Below, in pieces: positions 1 to 10,092 of a DNA stretch of 64,000 nucleotides; position 1 is the stretch's first letter; each line of letters starts with the position of its first letter. The position numbers and the translations under genes are program-made. Origin of the DNA: Bordetella parapertussis (lineage in GTDB: Bacteria; Pseudomonadota; Gammaproteobacteria; Burkholderiales; Burkholderiaceae_C); the NCBI GenBank assembly GCA_945878065.1, contig CAMDXA010000003.1, positions 1 to 64,000 of the forward strand, written 5' to 3'. The notes beneath the pieces were generated by a model that had not been told where the DNA came from, did not search any database, and saw nothing but the letters and a program-made list of their open reading frames with translations.

Positions 1-375
<375 letters not shown>

Positions 376-489
376 TATAACTTTGATTCAGCAATGATCA
401 AGGTTGTTATGCCAAGTGACGCATTCAAAATACAGCTGATTCGCTCTATAAATTCCTTGTCCTGACTTTGTCATGATGAGAACAAGTTA

Positions 490-604
490 TGCCTGATGAC
501 CATAGCGACGTGGTACCACTCCTTCCCATCCCGAACAGGACAGTGAAACGCGTCTGCGCCGATGATAGTGCGGATCCCCGTGTGAAAGTAGGACATTGTC
601 AGGC
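490..604 (+). rRNA. 5S ribosomal RNA
   Basis: About 115 bases with the usual 5S layout. The terminal stem pairs GCCTGA (491-496) with TCAGGC (599-604), and the loop region CCATCCCGAACAGG and the GATGATAGTG segment are both visible. It is the last gene of the rRNA operon that begins upstream of the window. Confidence 0.96.
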
Positions 605-620
605 TATTACAGCCTCAGAA

Positions 621-655
621 AGCCCGACTCGAAAGAGCCGGGCTTTTTGTTTTTT
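621..655 (+). terminator. rho-independent terminator of the rRNA operon
   Basis: A 10-bp stem (621-630 with 635-644, one A-C mismatch) closes a GAAA tetraloop and is followed by a T-rich run through 655. It lies 16 bases after the 5S end, as expected for an rrn terminator. Confidence 0.93.
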
Positions 656-827
656 AGATATGAAATTATTCATATACTCAAGTATTCAATAGAAATTTAC
701 GGGTCACATATGCTTTGGATCGCTCAATAGTTAATGGCTATAACAAACGCCATTGCGTACAGACAAAGCTTGCTTGGCTGCTAAAGCTGCAATCAAGCCG
801 ATCGTGCAAGTCATAAAACTGATGGGA

Positions 828-1151
828 TCAAAGTCCCGTCCATTGAAACGTCAATGCATCTTCATCCCACGAACTCAGCTGAGTAAATTGCATTGAAGGC
901 TCCAAGATCTGCAAATCTACATAATTGTTCTGCAAAAGCGAATTGCCACCACAGTGGTCACTGTGCAAATGGGTATTGATCAGAACATCCAACGACCTGT
1001 GCCCAAGTTGAGTCGACAACAGCTGAACCAATTAATCGGCATAAGCGGCATAGCCGTAAACGAACATATAAGAAGAAGCCTCATTTTTGAGTAACAAACG
1101 ATTAGAAGACAGCCAGTCGCGCTGAAGAAAAATAAACCCATTGGGAAGCAT
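828..1151 (-). pseudogene. decayed MBL-fold metallo-hydrolase gene
   Basis: Reading the minus strand from an ATG at 1151 gives a peptide that begins MLPNGFIFLQRDWL and continues through the metal-binding motif THLHSDHCGGN, the mark of metallo-beta-lactamase-fold hydrolases. The frame is broken by a TAA at 1032-1034 (codon 40) and a TGA at 828-830. Homology-like sequence may continue past 828 (HQFY...DCSF) to about 780 before it fades. The family is normally around 300 residues, so most of the C-terminal half is missing. The other bases between the rrn terminator and corC (656-827 and 1152-1206) show no gene. The remnant appears non-functional unless the short ORF beginning with TTG at 1031 is used, which is unlikely. 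Confidence 0.75.
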
Positions 1152-1206
1152 GATTGACCTGAAAAATCAATAAACTGTATGGATTGAGTTTAAATAGAAT
1201 TCCTGA

Positions 1207-2061
1207 GTGAACGACATACCCCCAAAATCGCGCCAAAAAACTGTCCCAAAAAAATGGACAAAGCAACTCTATGAAAAATGGTTGTCGCCTATCAAAACGC
1301 GCGAACACTTTCTAAAGCTTATTTCGAAAGCTGGCGCCGAGCAACTCATCGGTGCAGAAAGCAAAATCATGCTCGAAGGTGTGATGAAAATCAGCCAAAT
1401 GCATGTGGCAGAAATCATGATCCCAACGCCCAAGATGGATTTGCTGGATGTCGATATGCCAATTGAGCACATGTTAGAGAAAATCATAGACATCGGACAT
1501 TCACGCTACCCAGTCTATGAAAACGAAAAAGAAAACATCATTGGCATTTTGATGACCAAAGACTTGTTGAAATGGCAGCGGGCGCCAGAGATCAATTTAA
1601 AAGTCTTTTTGCGAACTGCGGTATTTGTTCCTGAAACTAAAAATCTGATCGACCTCTTGCGAGACTTCAAAAAAAACCGTAACCACATGGCGATGGTGGT
1701 GGATGAATTCGGCCGCATCTCTGGTTTGGTCACCTTTGAAGATGTCTTAGAAGAAATCGTTGGAGAAATTGAAGACGAATTTGATGAAGATGAAGATGGC
1801 GGAGAAATCTACAGCCTGGTAGATAAATCATTCAGAGTGGCAGGGCACACCACTGTTGAGAAATTCAGCGAGTTTTTCAACACACAATTACTGTCAGAAG
1901 ACGAAGAGCAATTTGAAACCATCGGAGGTTTGATTGCGCATTTGATGGGGCATGTACCCACCAAAGGAGAGCACCACGACATCCATGGCCTCAGATTTGA
2001 GGTCATGCACTCCAAAAGTGGTGTGGTGAAGTGGTACCGTGTTAAGAAAATAGGCAATTGA
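1207..2061 (+). CDS. corC: CorC/HlyC-family CBS-domain protein (YbeX)
   Basis: A 284-residue soluble protein of the CorC/YbeX group, historically linked to magnesium/cobalt efflux and more recently to ribosome-related roles in enterobacteria. A CBS-domain pair spans roughly residues 65-190, with the signatures HSRYPVYENEKENIIGIL and MVVDEFGRISGLVTFEDVLE, and an acidic stretch links it to a C-terminal CorC_HlyC domain (about 200-280). No membrane segment is present, so this is the short cytoplasmic form. The start is GTG at 1207, the only start codon near the family's N-terminus; no good ribosome-binding site is visible. Its stop overlaps the start of lnt, the usual partner. The customary neighbours ybeY and phoH are instead about 50 kb away, at 52.1-53.5 kb. 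Confidence 0.9.
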   Translation: MNDIPPKSRQKTVPKKWTKQLYEKWLSPIKTREHFLKLISKAGAEQLIGAESKIMLEGVMKISQMHVAEIMIPTPKMDLLDVDMPIEHMLEKIIDIGHSRYPVYENEKENIIGILMTKDLLKWQRAPEINLKVFLRTAVFVPETKNLIDLLRDFKKNRNHMAMVVDEFGRISGLVTFEDVLEEIVGEIEDEFDEDEDGGEIYSLVDKSFRVAGHTTVEKFSEFFNTQLLSEDEEQFETIGGLIAHLMGHVPTKGEHHDIHGLRFEVMHSKSGVVKWYRVKKIGN

Positions 2062-3599
2062 GTGCAACTGCCGGATTAACCGGTAAAAGCATCGGTTTGA
2101 TTTTAGCGGCCGGTGTGGCCTGCATGGCTATCGCAGGCAACGGCATGGCTCATCCTTATTGGGGCGGATTGCTGCAAATCATAGGCCTAACAGCTTTATG
2201 CGTTGCGCTCAACAGAAACCACACATTGCCAAAAATTAAACTGGCTTGGGTTTTTGCGACGCTGTGGTTAGCAAGTTGCGTATGGTGGTTGTACATAGCG
2301 CTTCACCAATATGGGGGATTGCCAGCAATCATCACGGTGGTGGCACTTTTTGTATTGTGTGGAGGTTTGGCACTTTATTACGCTGCGGCCTTGTGGGTCT
2401 ATGTCACCTATTCCAGCAAGTTAACCAGTTTGCAAAAGAACATGTGTTTTGCTGCTTGTTGGACCATTGCTGAATTAGCCCGAGCGCAATGGTGGACAGG
2501 TTTTCCTTGGGCGGCTATCGGATACGCGCATGTAGATGGCGTGTTGTCATACGCTGCACCTTGGACAGGCATCTATGGTTTGTGCTTCATATCAGCGTTC
2601 ATGTCTTGTGCATTGGCGCAAATATTTTTCAAAAGAAAAACGCTAGCCCATCGATGGGTGGTTTGTCTGGCAGTCACTGTGGTTTGTCTACCAGCGGTGC
2701 GAGACATCAACACCAACGGTCCGGCGCTATCGGTCAATTTGCTGCAAGCCAACATCAGCCAAGACACCAAATTCAGAACAGCACGTTTGCCGGCATTGGA
2801 GTGGTACCAAACAGCCTTGTTTGACAGCAATTCTGAATTGACGGTCATGCCGGAAACAGCATTGCCGTATTTCAAACACGAACTACCCGACGGTTATTGG
2901 GACACCTTGGAAAAGCAAACCGTAGCTGACAAGAAATTTGCCATTGTGGGCATACCCACACAAGATGGCAACAAAGGCTATGGTAATTCTGCGATTGGTA
3001 TAGGTGGTTTACAAGAAATGCAATATGACAAACACCATTTGGTGCCCTTTGGGGAATTTACCCCTGACTTACTTCGTTGGTTCACACGGATGATGTCAAT
3101 AGACTTTGGTGACTTCAATCGGGGTGCCGTGGACCAGTCGGCTTTTACTTGGAAAAATCACAAAATGGCGGTCACTATTTGTTATGAAGATTTATTTGGA
3201 GAAGAATTGGCCGTTCGATTCATTGACCCAGCCAACGCGCCCACTCTTTTTGTGAATTTAAGCAATATTGCCTGGTTCGGGGACACCACAGTGGTCAAAC
3301 AGCACCTAGACATTGCACGCATGAGAAGTTTGGAGTTCAAGCGTCCCACAGTTCGTGCGACAAACGCAGGCGGGACCGCCATCATTGATGCACAAGGACA
3401 AATCACTAATCAGCTGGCTCCATTCACCCGAGGGCAACTGACCGGTGTTGTCCATTCACCCTATCAAGACATCACTTTCTTTGCCCAATGGGCCGGGCGC
3501 TGGGGCCTCAAACCCGTCTGGTTGATATGTTGCGGATTGATGCTGTTTGCCGCGCTGAGAGGGAGAAATCATTCAGAAAATAGCGAGTCTGTAAAATGA
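2058..3599 (+). CDS. lnt: apolipoprotein N-acyltransferase
   Basis: Inner-membrane enzyme that adds the third acyl chain to the N-terminal cysteine of lipoproteins before Lol export. At 513 residues it matches the usual length. The N-terminal 210 residues hold several hydrophobic helices, followed by a nitrilase-type domain (about 220-470) and a last membrane segment near 490. The catalytic triad is readable: Glu266 in [10 protein letters not shown], Lys325 in [12 protein letters not shown] and Cys375 in [11 protein letters not shown]. The start is TTG at 2058, overlapping the corC stop as TTGA, so the two are translationally coupled. Confidence 0.95.
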   Translation: MSATAGLTGKSIGLILAAGVACMAIAGNGMAHPYWGGLLQIIGLTALCVALNRNHTLPKIKLAWVFATLWLASCVWWLYIALHQYGGLPAIITVVALFVLCGGLALYYAAALWVYVTYSSKLTSLQKNMCFAACWTIAELARAQWWTGFPWAAIGYAHVDGVLSYAAPWTGIYGLCFISAFMSCALAQIFFKRKTLAHRWVVCLAVTVVCLPAVRDINTNGPALSVNLLQANISQDTKFRTARLPALEWYQTALFDSNSELTVMPETALPYFKHELPDGYWDTLEKQTVADKKFAIVGIPTQDGNKGYGNSAIGIGGLQEMQYDKHHLVPFGEFTPDLLRWFTRMMSIDFGDFNRGAVDQSAFTWKNHKMAVTICYEDLFGEELAVRFIDPANAPTLFVNLSNIAWFGDTTVVKQHLDIARMRSLEFKRPTVRATNAGGTAIIDAQGQITNQLAPFTRGQLTGVVHSPYQDITFFAQWAGRWGLKPVWLICCGLMLFAALRGRNHSENSESVK

Positions 3600-3603
3600 A
3601 ACA

Positions 3604-4515
3604 ATGCTGACGTTTCAACAAATCATTTTGCAATTGCAAAACTACTGGGATGCACAAGGTTGTGCGTTACTTCAACCTTATGACATGGAAGTGGGCGCAG
3701 GTACATCACATACCGCCACATTTTTGCGCGCCATTGGCCCAGAGCCTTGGAAAGCTGCTTATGTCCAACCTTCGCGTCGACCTAAAGATGGTCGATACGG
3801 CGAAAATCCGAATCGGCTACAACACTATTACCAATACCAAGTGGTATTGAAACCAGCACCTGCAGATATATTGGACAGGTATTTGGGTTCTTTAAAAGCA
3901 TTGGGATTTGATCTCAAGCAAAACGATATTCGTTTTGTCGAAGACGATTGGGAAAACCCCACGTTAGGTGCTTGGGGCTTGGGATGGGAAGTTTGGCTAA
4001 ACGGCATGGAAGTCACGCAATTCACCTATTTCCAGCAAGTCGGCGGCATCAACTGCAAGCCCATCACTGGTGAAATCACCTACGGACTAGAGCGTTTGGC
4101 CATGTATTTGCAAGGTGTCGATAACGTGTACGACCTCAAATGGACCCAAACATTGAGCTACGGCGACGTCTATTTGCAAAATGAAAAAGAGCAATCCGCC
4201 TACAACTTTGAACACAGCGATACGGCCTTTCTATTAACGGCATTCAGCGCCCATGAAAAACAAGCCCAATACCTGATGACGCAGGCCTTGGCCTTGCCTG
4301 CGTATGAGCAAGTTCTCAAAGCTGCGCATTCATTCAATTTGTTAGATGCCAGAGGCGCCATCAGTGTGACCGAGAGGGCGGCCTACATTGGTCGCATCAG
4401 AAATATGGCCAAAAGTGTGGCGCAAAGTTATTTGGAGAGTCGCGCCAAACTCGGCTTCCCTATGGCGCCTAAAGCATGGGTCGATGATTTCATGGCCAAG
4501 GAAACCACCGCATGA
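3604..4515 (+). CDS. glyQ: glycyl-tRNA synthetase alpha subunit
   Basis: Catalytic subunit of the bacterial alpha2beta2-type glycyl-tRNA synthetase (class II), which charges tRNA-Gly. At 303 residues it is the expected size. Hallmarks include the N-terminal [20 protein letters not shown], the segment [19 protein letters not shown] and [15 protein letters not shown]. It starts 4 bases after the lnt stop and overlaps glyS by ATGA, so the two subunits are coupled for equal synthesis. No oddities seen. Confidence 0.98.
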   Translation: MLTFQQIILQLQNYWDAQGCALLQPYDMEVGAGTSHTATFLRAIGPEPWKAAYVQPSRRPKDGRYGENPNRLQHYYQYQVVLKPAPADILDRYLGSLKALGFDLKQNDIRFVEDDWENPTLGAWGLGWEVWLNGMEVTQFTYFQQVGGINCKPITGEITYGLERLAMYLQGVDNVYDLKWTQTLSYGDVYLQNEKEQSAYNFEHSDTAFLLTAFSAHEKQAQYLMTQALALPAYEQVLKAAHSFNLLDARGAISVTERAAYIGRIRNMAKSVAQSYLESRAKLGFPMAPKAWVDDFMAKETTA

Positions 4516-6743
4516 CCACGCAAAATTTATTGGTTGAATTGCTGGTTGAAGAACTGCCGCCCAAGGTCTTGAAAAAATTGGGCGATGCGTTTGCCCAGTC
4601 TGTATGGGCCGGCTTGGCTGATCTTCAATTATTGGAGAGCTCGCAGTCCAGCAGCAACGAACAAACATACAAAGCATTTGCATCACCCAGGCGACTCGCG
4701 GTGTGGATCAAAGATGTCAAAGCGCAAGCAGCAGACAAACCGCTAGAGCAAAAGCTCATGCCTGTCAGTGTCGGCCTGACACCCGACGGTCAGGCCACGC
4801 CGGCACTTTTGAAAAAATTACATGCACTGGGCGTGGACACCACAAACGCCGAATCAGTGGTCCAACAACTGCAGCGTCTTTCCGATGGCAAAGCCGAGGT
4901 GCTCTACTACAACAGTATGGCCAAAGGTGCCAGTTTGCAACAGGGCTTGCAGTCCGCCATAGAACATGCCTTGACCAAGTTGCCCATTCCCAAAGTCATG
5001 CAATACCAATTGCACCAACAGTGTGAAATGCCCGGGTGGAGCACGGTCAGTTTTGTTCGCCCTGCCCATGGTTTGATCGCTTTACATGGCAATCAATTGG
5101 TGCCGGTGACCGTCTTGGGTTTGTCGGCAGGAAACTCTACCCACGGTCATCGGTTCGAAGCAAACCAGCATCCGGTACAGATTGCGCATGCAGATGCGTA
5201 TGAAGAAACCATGTCCAGCCAAGGTGCCGTCATCGCCAGTTTTGACGCCAGAAGTGCGACCATGGTGCGCGCCTTGCGTGAGCAGGCCAAACAATTGGGT
5301 TGCCGCTTGGAAGTGGAGCCTGCTGGGTTAACTGATAAGCAAGCAGAAGAAGCATTGCGCCACAACGAGTTGGTACAGGAAGTCACGGCCTTGGTGGAGC
5401 GCCCCACCGTCATGGTCTGTCAATTCGAAGAAGAATTTTTGCAAGTGCCCATGGAATGTCTGACACTGACCATGAAGGCCAATCAAAAATATTTTCCGCT
5501 GCTCAAGTCTGACGGACAACTCAGCCATCGGTTTTTGATTGTCAGCAATATCAATCCTGACAATCCTGCGGCCGTCATCGGCGGCAACGAACGGGTGGTA
5601 CGCCCGCGTTTGGCAGATGCCAAATTCTTTTTTGACCAAGACAGAAAAAAATCGCTCGAATCAAGAGTTGCAGGTTTGGACAAAGTTATCTATCACAACC
5701 AACTCGGCACGCAAGGCGAGCGCATGTTGCGTGTCTGCGCGATTGCGCAAGCGCTAGCCAAGTTGCTTGTTGAGGCGGGATGGACCACTTCCTTGAAAGA
5801 TACCGATGCCTTGATCACGCATTCGGTCAGGGCAGCGCGTCTGGCCAAAACCGATTTGTTGACCGACATGGTGGGCGAATTTCCCGAGTTGCAGGGCGTC
5901 ATGGGGCGCTATTACGCCTTGAATGATGGCGAGGACCCGTTGGTGAGTGAAGCCATTGCCGACCATTACCGACCCAGATTTGCAGGCGATGAATTGCCCC
6001 GCAACGATGTGGGTTTGGTTGTTGCCATGGCCGACAAGTTGGAAACCTTGGTGGGCATGTTTGGCATTGGCAATTTGCCTACTGGCGACCGCGACCCGTT
6101 TGCTTTGCGCCGCCATGCGTTGGGCGTGACACGCATGTTGCTTGACAAAAGATTGGCGGTCAATGTGCGCAGTTTGCTCGAATGCGCGGCGGCAGTATTT
6201 CCTGCACAAGTATCAGCTGACCTAGACATCGACAAACTGGAATCTTTTTTCCAAGAGCGTCTGATCAACCTGTTGGAAGCAGAAGGCAAACCCGTCACCC
6301 ACATCATGGCAGTGCTTGCGGTAGATGCCGCAGAGGGCTGGAGTCAGATCAAGTCACGTTTGGATGCGGTTGCTGAGTTTGCAAATTTGCCACAAAGCCA
6401 AGCTTTGGCTGCCGCCAACAAACGCATTTCAAATATTTTGAAAAAAGTTGATCAACCCATTTCTGCAGAAGTGGACACAAGCCTGTTGATCGAACCTGCA
6501 GAGCAGCAATTACATCAACAAATGCAACTGATTGCACCGTTGGCACATGCTTGTTTGGCGTCGAGAGATTACACCGGCTACTTGAAAATATTGGCTGGAT
6601 TGCGCGATGCGGTTGATCTTTTCTTTAACGATGTCATGGTCAATGCCGAAGACGAGAAGATTCGGCAAAACCGCTGGGCCTTGCTCAAACAATTGCAAAC
6701 ACACATGAACCAAGTCGCGGATATTTCGCGTCTGGCGCAGTAG
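4512..6743 (+). CDS. glyS: glycyl-tRNA synthetase beta subunit
   Basis: The 743-residue beta subunit recognises tRNA-Gly and is needed for glycylation. The N-terminus ([18 protein letters not shown]) and the internal motif [14 protein letters not shown] are typical. The central HD-like part lies around residues 380-520, and the C-terminal DALR-type anticodon-binding domain around 600-740. Its ATG overlaps the glyQ stop by four bases, and gmhB follows 6 bases after its stop. Confidence 0.98.
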   Translation: MTTQNLLVELLVEELPPKVLKKLGDAFAQSVWAGLADLQLLESSQSSSNEQTYKAFASPRRLAVWIKDVKAQAADKPLEQKLMPVSVGLTPDGQATPALLKKLHALGVDTTNAESVVQQLQRLSDGKAEVLYYNSMAKGASLQQGLQSAIEHALTKLPIPKVMQYQLHQQCEMPGWSTVSFVRPAHGLIALHGNQLVPVTVLGLSAGNSTHGHRFEANQHPVQIAHADAYEETMSSQGAVIASFDARSATMVRALREQAKQLGCRLEVEPAGLTDKQAEEALRHNELVQEVTALVERPTVMVCQFEEEFLQVPMECLTLTMKANQKYFPLLKSDGQLSHRFLIVSNINPDNPAAVIGGNERVVRPRLADAKFFFDQDRKKSLESRVAGLDKVIYHNQLGTQGERMLRVCAIAQALAKLLVEAGWTTSLKDTDALITHSVRAARLAKTDLLTDMVGEFPELQGVMGRYYALNDGEDPLVSEAIADHYRPRFAGDELPRNDVGLVVAMADKLETLVGMFGIGNLPTGDRDPFALRRHALGVTRMLLDKRLAVNVRSLLECAAAVFPAQVSADLDIDKLESFFQERLINLLEAEGKPVTHIMAVLAVDAAEGWSQIKSRLDAVAEFANLPQSQALAAANKRISNILKKVDQPISAEVDTSLLIEPAEQQLHQQMQLIAPLAHACLASRDYTGYLKILAGLRDAVDLFFNDVMVNAEDEKIRQNRWALLKQLQTHMNQVADISRLAQ

Positions 6744-6749
6744 CACGCC

Positions 6750-7343
6750 ATGCACACCAAGCTCATCATTCTGGACCGCGATGGCACCATCAATCGCGAC
6801 AGCGACGACTACATCAAGTCGCCTGACGAATGGTTACCACTGCCGGGGTCCATTGAGGCTATTGCTCGTTTGTGTCAAGCGGGTTGGCATATCGCTATTG
6901 CCAGCAACCAATCCGGTTTAGGCCGTGGTTTGTTTGATTTAGCCACCCTCAACCTTATGCACGACAAAATGAATAAATTGCTCGCTGTTGCTGGCGGCCG
7001 TGTGGATGCCATTTTCTTTTGTCCGCACTTGCCGCAAGACAACTGCCAATGCAGAAAACCCTTGCCCGGATTGTTCGAGCAAATCGGTGAGCGTTTCGGG
7101 GTGGCTTTGGACCAGGTGCATGCGGTGGGCGATACCTTGCGGGATGCACAAGCCGCAGCTTTGGCTGGCTGCCAAACGCATTTGGTGTGCACCGGCAAAA
7201 GCGAGGGCTACCGTGGATCGACACCGCCCGAAAACTTCCCGCCAAACACCTTGGTGCATGACAACCTGGCGGCGTTTGCAGATTGGGTGTTGGCTGTGGG
7301 TGAAACAGCCGTACACACGACAACTCAAGGCGCGTCAAGTTAA
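6750..7343 (+). CDS. gmhB: D-glycero-D-manno-heptose 1,7-bisphosphate 7-phosphatase
   Basis: HAD-superfamily phosphatase that removes the 7-phosphate in ADP-heptose synthesis for the lipopolysaccharide inner core. At 197 residues it is the usual length. The nucleophile motif LDRDGTIN supplies Asp9 and Asp11. The structural zinc site is visible as Cys91, His93, Cys99 and Cys101 (CPHLPQDNCQC). The late motif GDTLRDAQAA carries the acidic Mg ligands. The ATG lies 6 bases after glyS, and its stop overlaps the plsC start by one base (TAATG). The family also includes histidinol-phosphatase-like members; the zinc motif and context favour GmhB. Confidence 0.92.
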   Translation: MHTKLIILDRDGTINRDSDDYIKSPDEWLPLPGSIEAIARLCQAGWHIAIASNQSGLGRGLFDLATLNLMHDKMNKLLAVAGGRVDAIFFCPHLPQDNCQCRKPLPGLFEQIGERFGVALDQVHAVGDTLRDAQAAALAGCQTHLVCTGKSEGYRGSTPPENFPPNTLVHDNLAAFADWVLAVGETAVHTTTQGASS

Positions 7344-8095
7344 TGGCAGCTTTGCGATCAGTGCTGCATATGTTGTGGATGCTGGTGACCGTGGTGCCAG
7401 TGGCGCTGGTATTGCTGACTGCGGCTGCCATGCGATTGAATGGACATCGCCTTTATCGCATCGCGGTTTTTTGGTTAAGCCTTGCGGTGCATGGGGCGCG
7501 GTACATATTGGGCATCAGCTATCAGATCAAAGGCCAAGAGAATCTGCCGCCCCAGAACCAAGCTTGTATTTTGTTGGTCAAGCACCAATCCACTTATGAA
7601 ACATTTTTGATGCCTGTCATCATGCCCAAAGATTTGGCCTATGTGTTCAAGCGCGAATTGTTGTATGTGCCTTTTTTTGGTTGGGCCATTGGTCAGTTAG
7701 ACATGATCCATATAGACCGGCAGCAAAAATCGCAATCGTTTCAAAAAGTGGTTCAACAAGGAAAAGATTTATTGCGCAAAGGCATATGGGTCATCATGTT
7801 TCCTGAGGGCACACGCATCGCCCGAGGGCAGGCGGGACAGTACAAATCAGGTGGCGCCAGATTGGCGATTGAAACAGGTGTTCCAGTGATTCCGGTGGCG
7901 GTCAATTCAGCGGTATGTTGGCCGCGCAAAGCATTTGTCAAGCACTCTGGTGTTGTCACCGTGTCTATCGGACCAGCCATTTCCAGCGAGGGCCGCCAAG
8001 CGGATACCTTGATGGCGGAGGTATCCCAATGGATTGAAGCAGAAATGCAGCTGTTGGATCCATCGGCCTACTCGACAACACCCGCAGACACATGA
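7343..8095 (+). CDS. plsC: 1-acyl-sn-glycerol-3-phosphate acyltransferase
   Basis: Membrane acyltransferase that converts lysophosphatidic acid to phosphatidic acid in phospholipid synthesis. It is 250 residues long with a hydrophobic N-terminal helix (about 5-35). The first catalytic block reads KHQSTYETF, so the usual HX4D is HX4E here (His81, Glu86). The third block is FPEGTRI (Glu155, Gly156, Thr157, Arg158), and VPVIPVAVNS forms block IV. Glu in place of Asp occurs in related betaproteobacterial sequences as I recall them, so I treat it as functional. It overlaps gmhB by one base and the next gene by ATGA. Confidence 0.93.
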   Translation: MAALRSVLHMLWMLVTVVPVALVLLTAAAMRLNGHRLYRIAVFWLSLAVHGARYILGISYQIKGQENLPPQNQACILLVKHQSTYETFLMPVIMPKDLAYVFKRELLYVPFFGWAIGQLDMIHIDRQQKSQSFQKVVQQGKDLLRKGIWVIMFPEGTRIARGQAGQYKSGGARLAIETGVPVIPVAVNSAVCWPRKAFVKHSGVVTVSIGPAISSEGRQADTLMAEVSQWIEAEMQLLDPSAYSTTPADT

Positions 8096-8988
8096 AATCC
8101 TTTGTGCAACTTGCACTTGATTGGTGGGAGCCGCCCGCCCACACATCAAACATCCGTGATCCTGTTGCCACCCACACACTCACGCAACACGCGCAAATGC
8201 ACTTGGCCACTGAGACGGCACATTTTCATCATCCGCGAGCCAATCGGTTTATTCGTTTGGGGGTGGGCAGTGCGGATTACCGACTCATACGCAGTCAACG
8301 AAAAACCATTGGCATGTCAGTCGGTCCAGAGGGTTTGGATGTGCGGGCGCCGCGCTGGGTCAGCCTGGGCGCCATCGAACAGGCTTTGCATGAAAAAGCC
8401 ACGTGGATACTGCGCAAATTACAAGAGATGCAAGAGCGGCAAACGCACATGCAGTCCACCATCATTGAATGGCGCGACGGTATTTGCTTGCCGTATTTGG
8501 GTGAAACAGTGCGGCTTCATTTAGATGCCGCGCATTTTTTCAGCGAAACCGGCGCCTGCCTTGAAGACATTACGTCAGACGCTGATGCGCAAGCCACAAG
8601 ATTGCTGAAAGTATCGGTTGCTCAAAACGCCAGCCCATCGCAAATCCGAGATGCAGTCCAAGCTTGGTTGATGGTGCAGGCCAAACAGTTGTTCACCCAC
8701 CGACTGAACCATTTCGCGCCAGTATTAGGCGTGCAATGGCGCAAGCTGTCTCTCAGCAATGCCAGTACCCGCTGGGGCAGCGCAGGCTCAGACGGCAGCA
8801 TTCGATTGAATTGGCGACTGGTGCATTTCAAGCCGGAAATCATTGATTACGTGGTGGTGCACGAACTCAGCCATTTGCGGGTGATGGACCACAGCCCATT
8901 ATTTTGGGAAACTGTTCGAACCGTGGTGCCGGACTACGCCAGTCGCCGCGCACAACTCAGGGATGAGACATTGCCGCAGTGGGCGTAA
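8092..8988 (+). CDS. YgjP-type zinc metalloprotease (DUF45, SprT/M48-like)
   Basis: A 298-residue protein with a C-terminal metalloprotease domain of the YgjP/WLM group. The zinc motif HELSH (His257, Glu258, His261) is followed by a third ligand, His267, in the spacing H-x5-H. An upstream block, LSNASTRWGSAGSDGSIRLN, is also conserved in the family. The N-terminal 90 residues are poorly conserved. The substrate is unknown; homologues are annotated as M48-like peptidases or are found beside restriction genes, which is not the case here. The start overlaps plsC (ATGA), and its 3' end overlaps the convergent MBL-fold gene by 32 bases. Confidence 0.85.
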   Translation: MKSFVQLALDWWEPPAHTSNIRDPVATHTLTQHAQMHLATETAHFHHPRANRFIRLGVGSADYRLIRSQRKTIGMSVGPEGLDVRAPRWVSLGAIEQALHEKATWILRKLQEMQERQTHMQSTIIEWRDGICLPYLGETVRLHLDAAHFFSETGACLEDITSDADAQATRLLKVSVAQNASPSQIRDAVQAWLMVQAKQLFTHRLNHFAPVLGVQWRKLSLSNASTRWGSAGSDGSIRLNWRLVHFKPEIIDYVVVHELSHLRVMDHSPLFWETVRTVVPDYASRRAQLRDETLPQWA

Positions 8989-10030
8989 AGCGGTAGAGGC
9001 CGTCAACCGTCAAGCTTCTGCGCAATTCACCGCCAAACCACAGGTAATGCAAATGCGCCAGCGATTCGCCCATGGCAAAAGTGGTTTGGTGCGGGTCAAG
9101 TTGGCGTTTAAAAAGAACAGCCATGGCTTGCATGGCAGTCATGCCGTTGTCGTTGAAGGCCTCGCGCAAGTCGTGCAGTCGGTCTTGGTGGTGTTGCAAC
9201 AGCTGGCCAATACGTTGGTGCAGGCCGGTGAATGGTTTGCCATGCGAGGGAAGCACCAAGCAATCGGCAGGCAAGTCAGCGTATCGGGACAGTGACTGCA
9301 TGAACAAACGCAGCGGGTCTGCTTGCGGTTCGGTGTCATACACGCTGATATTGCTAGAAATGCGCGGCAGCACCATGTCGCCACTGATCAACACATTCAA
9401 CGCGGGACAATGCAGCGCCATGTGTTCCGGGGCGTGGCCATAGCCACTGATGCAGTGCCACGCATGCTCGCCAATTTGCAGCACCAACCCATCTGTCAAT
9501 CGAACAAATTGCGAGGGCAAGGCCGGCACCATGTGCACAAATTGCAAACTGCGGTCGGTGAGCGCTGCAAATACCTGCGCGTCTTGCAAGCCATGCGAGC
9601 GAAAAAACGTTTGCGCTTGGTTGCCTTCTTCAGGCGGCGGATTGGCAATCAATGTCCGGGCCGTGTGGTAATCGGTGGCGCTGATATAGAGGGGCACGTT
9701 CCAGTGATGGCACAGCCAATGGGCCAACCCCAAGTGGTCAGGGTGCATATGTGTGGCCAGCACCCGCAGCACTGGCAGACCCATCAGGGTTGAATCAAAC
9801 ACTTGCAACCATTGCTCGCGGGCTTGCGGGTTGTCCAAGCAGCAGTCGACAATGCACCAACCGTCCACACCGTCCATGTGGTCGCGAATCAACCAAAGGT
9901 TGATATGGTCCAAGGCAAATGGAAGTGCCATTCGAAGCCAGTGAACACCGGGGGCAATCGCCAGATGAGAGCCGGGGGGTGGCAATGCATCCCCGAGCGG
10001 ATAATGCAATTCTTTTTCATGCAAATTCAT
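8957..10030 (-). CDS. MBL-fold metallo-hydrolase
   Basis: A 357-residue metallo-beta-lactamase-fold enzyme of the lactonase/glyoxalase-II-like type. The metal motif ATHMHPDHLG gives His94, His96, Asp98 and His99. Further ligands are likely the His in SGYGHAPEHMALH and the Asp in LISGDMVLP. The C-terminal 120 residues are helical, as in the longer members of the family. The ATG at 10030 faces the liuR-like gene, and both share a palindromic operator, so it is probably in the same regulon. Homologues often neighbour liuR in Burkholderiales, as I recall. The substrate cannot be deduced; a thioester or lactone intermediate of acyl-CoA catabolism is a guess. Confidence 0.85.
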   Translation of the reverse strand: MNLHEKELHYPLGDALPPPGSHLAIAPGVHWLRMALPFALDHINLWLIRDHMDGVDGWCIVDCCLDNPQAREQWLQVFDSTLMGLPVLRVLATHMHPDHLGLAHWLCHHWNVPLYISATDYHTARTLIANPPPEEGNQAQTFFRSHGLQDAQVFAALTDRSLQFVHMVPALPSQFVRLTDGLVLQIGEHAWHCISGYGHAPEHMALHCPALNVLISGDMVLPRISSNISVYDTEPQADPLRLFMQSLSRYADLPADCLVLPSHGKPFTGLHQRIGQLLQHHQDRLHDLREAFNDNGMTAMQAMAVLFKRQLDPHQTTFAMGESLAHLHYLWFGGELRRSLTVDGLYRFTPTAAMSHP

Positions 10031-10051
10031 AGCAAGGTATTTTGCTTGATA

Positions 10052-10075
10052 ATTGACGTTTACGTAAACGTTAAT
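10052..10075. promoter_or_regulatory. palindromic operator between the MBL-fold gene and liuR
   Basis: The core ACGTTTACGTAAACGT (10056-10071) is a perfect 16-bp palindrome. With flanks, 10052-10075 is a 24-bp palindrome with one mismatched pair. It sits in the 62-bp divergent spacer. For the minus-strand gene it lies between a possible -35 (TTAACG) and -10 (TATCAA) spaced 17 bp, the position expected for a MerR-family regulator. The ACGT-containing dyad resembles the LiuR motif described for proteobacterial branched-chain amino acid regulons, so autoregulation by the adjacent MerR protein is the simplest reading. Confidence 0.7.
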
Positions 10076-10092
10076 CAGTTTGTAATGTCTTT

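Noticed and set aside
489..692. 67-codon open frame starting at the 5S gene
   Set aside because: It reads through 5S rRNA and the rrn terminator; it has no protein-like features.
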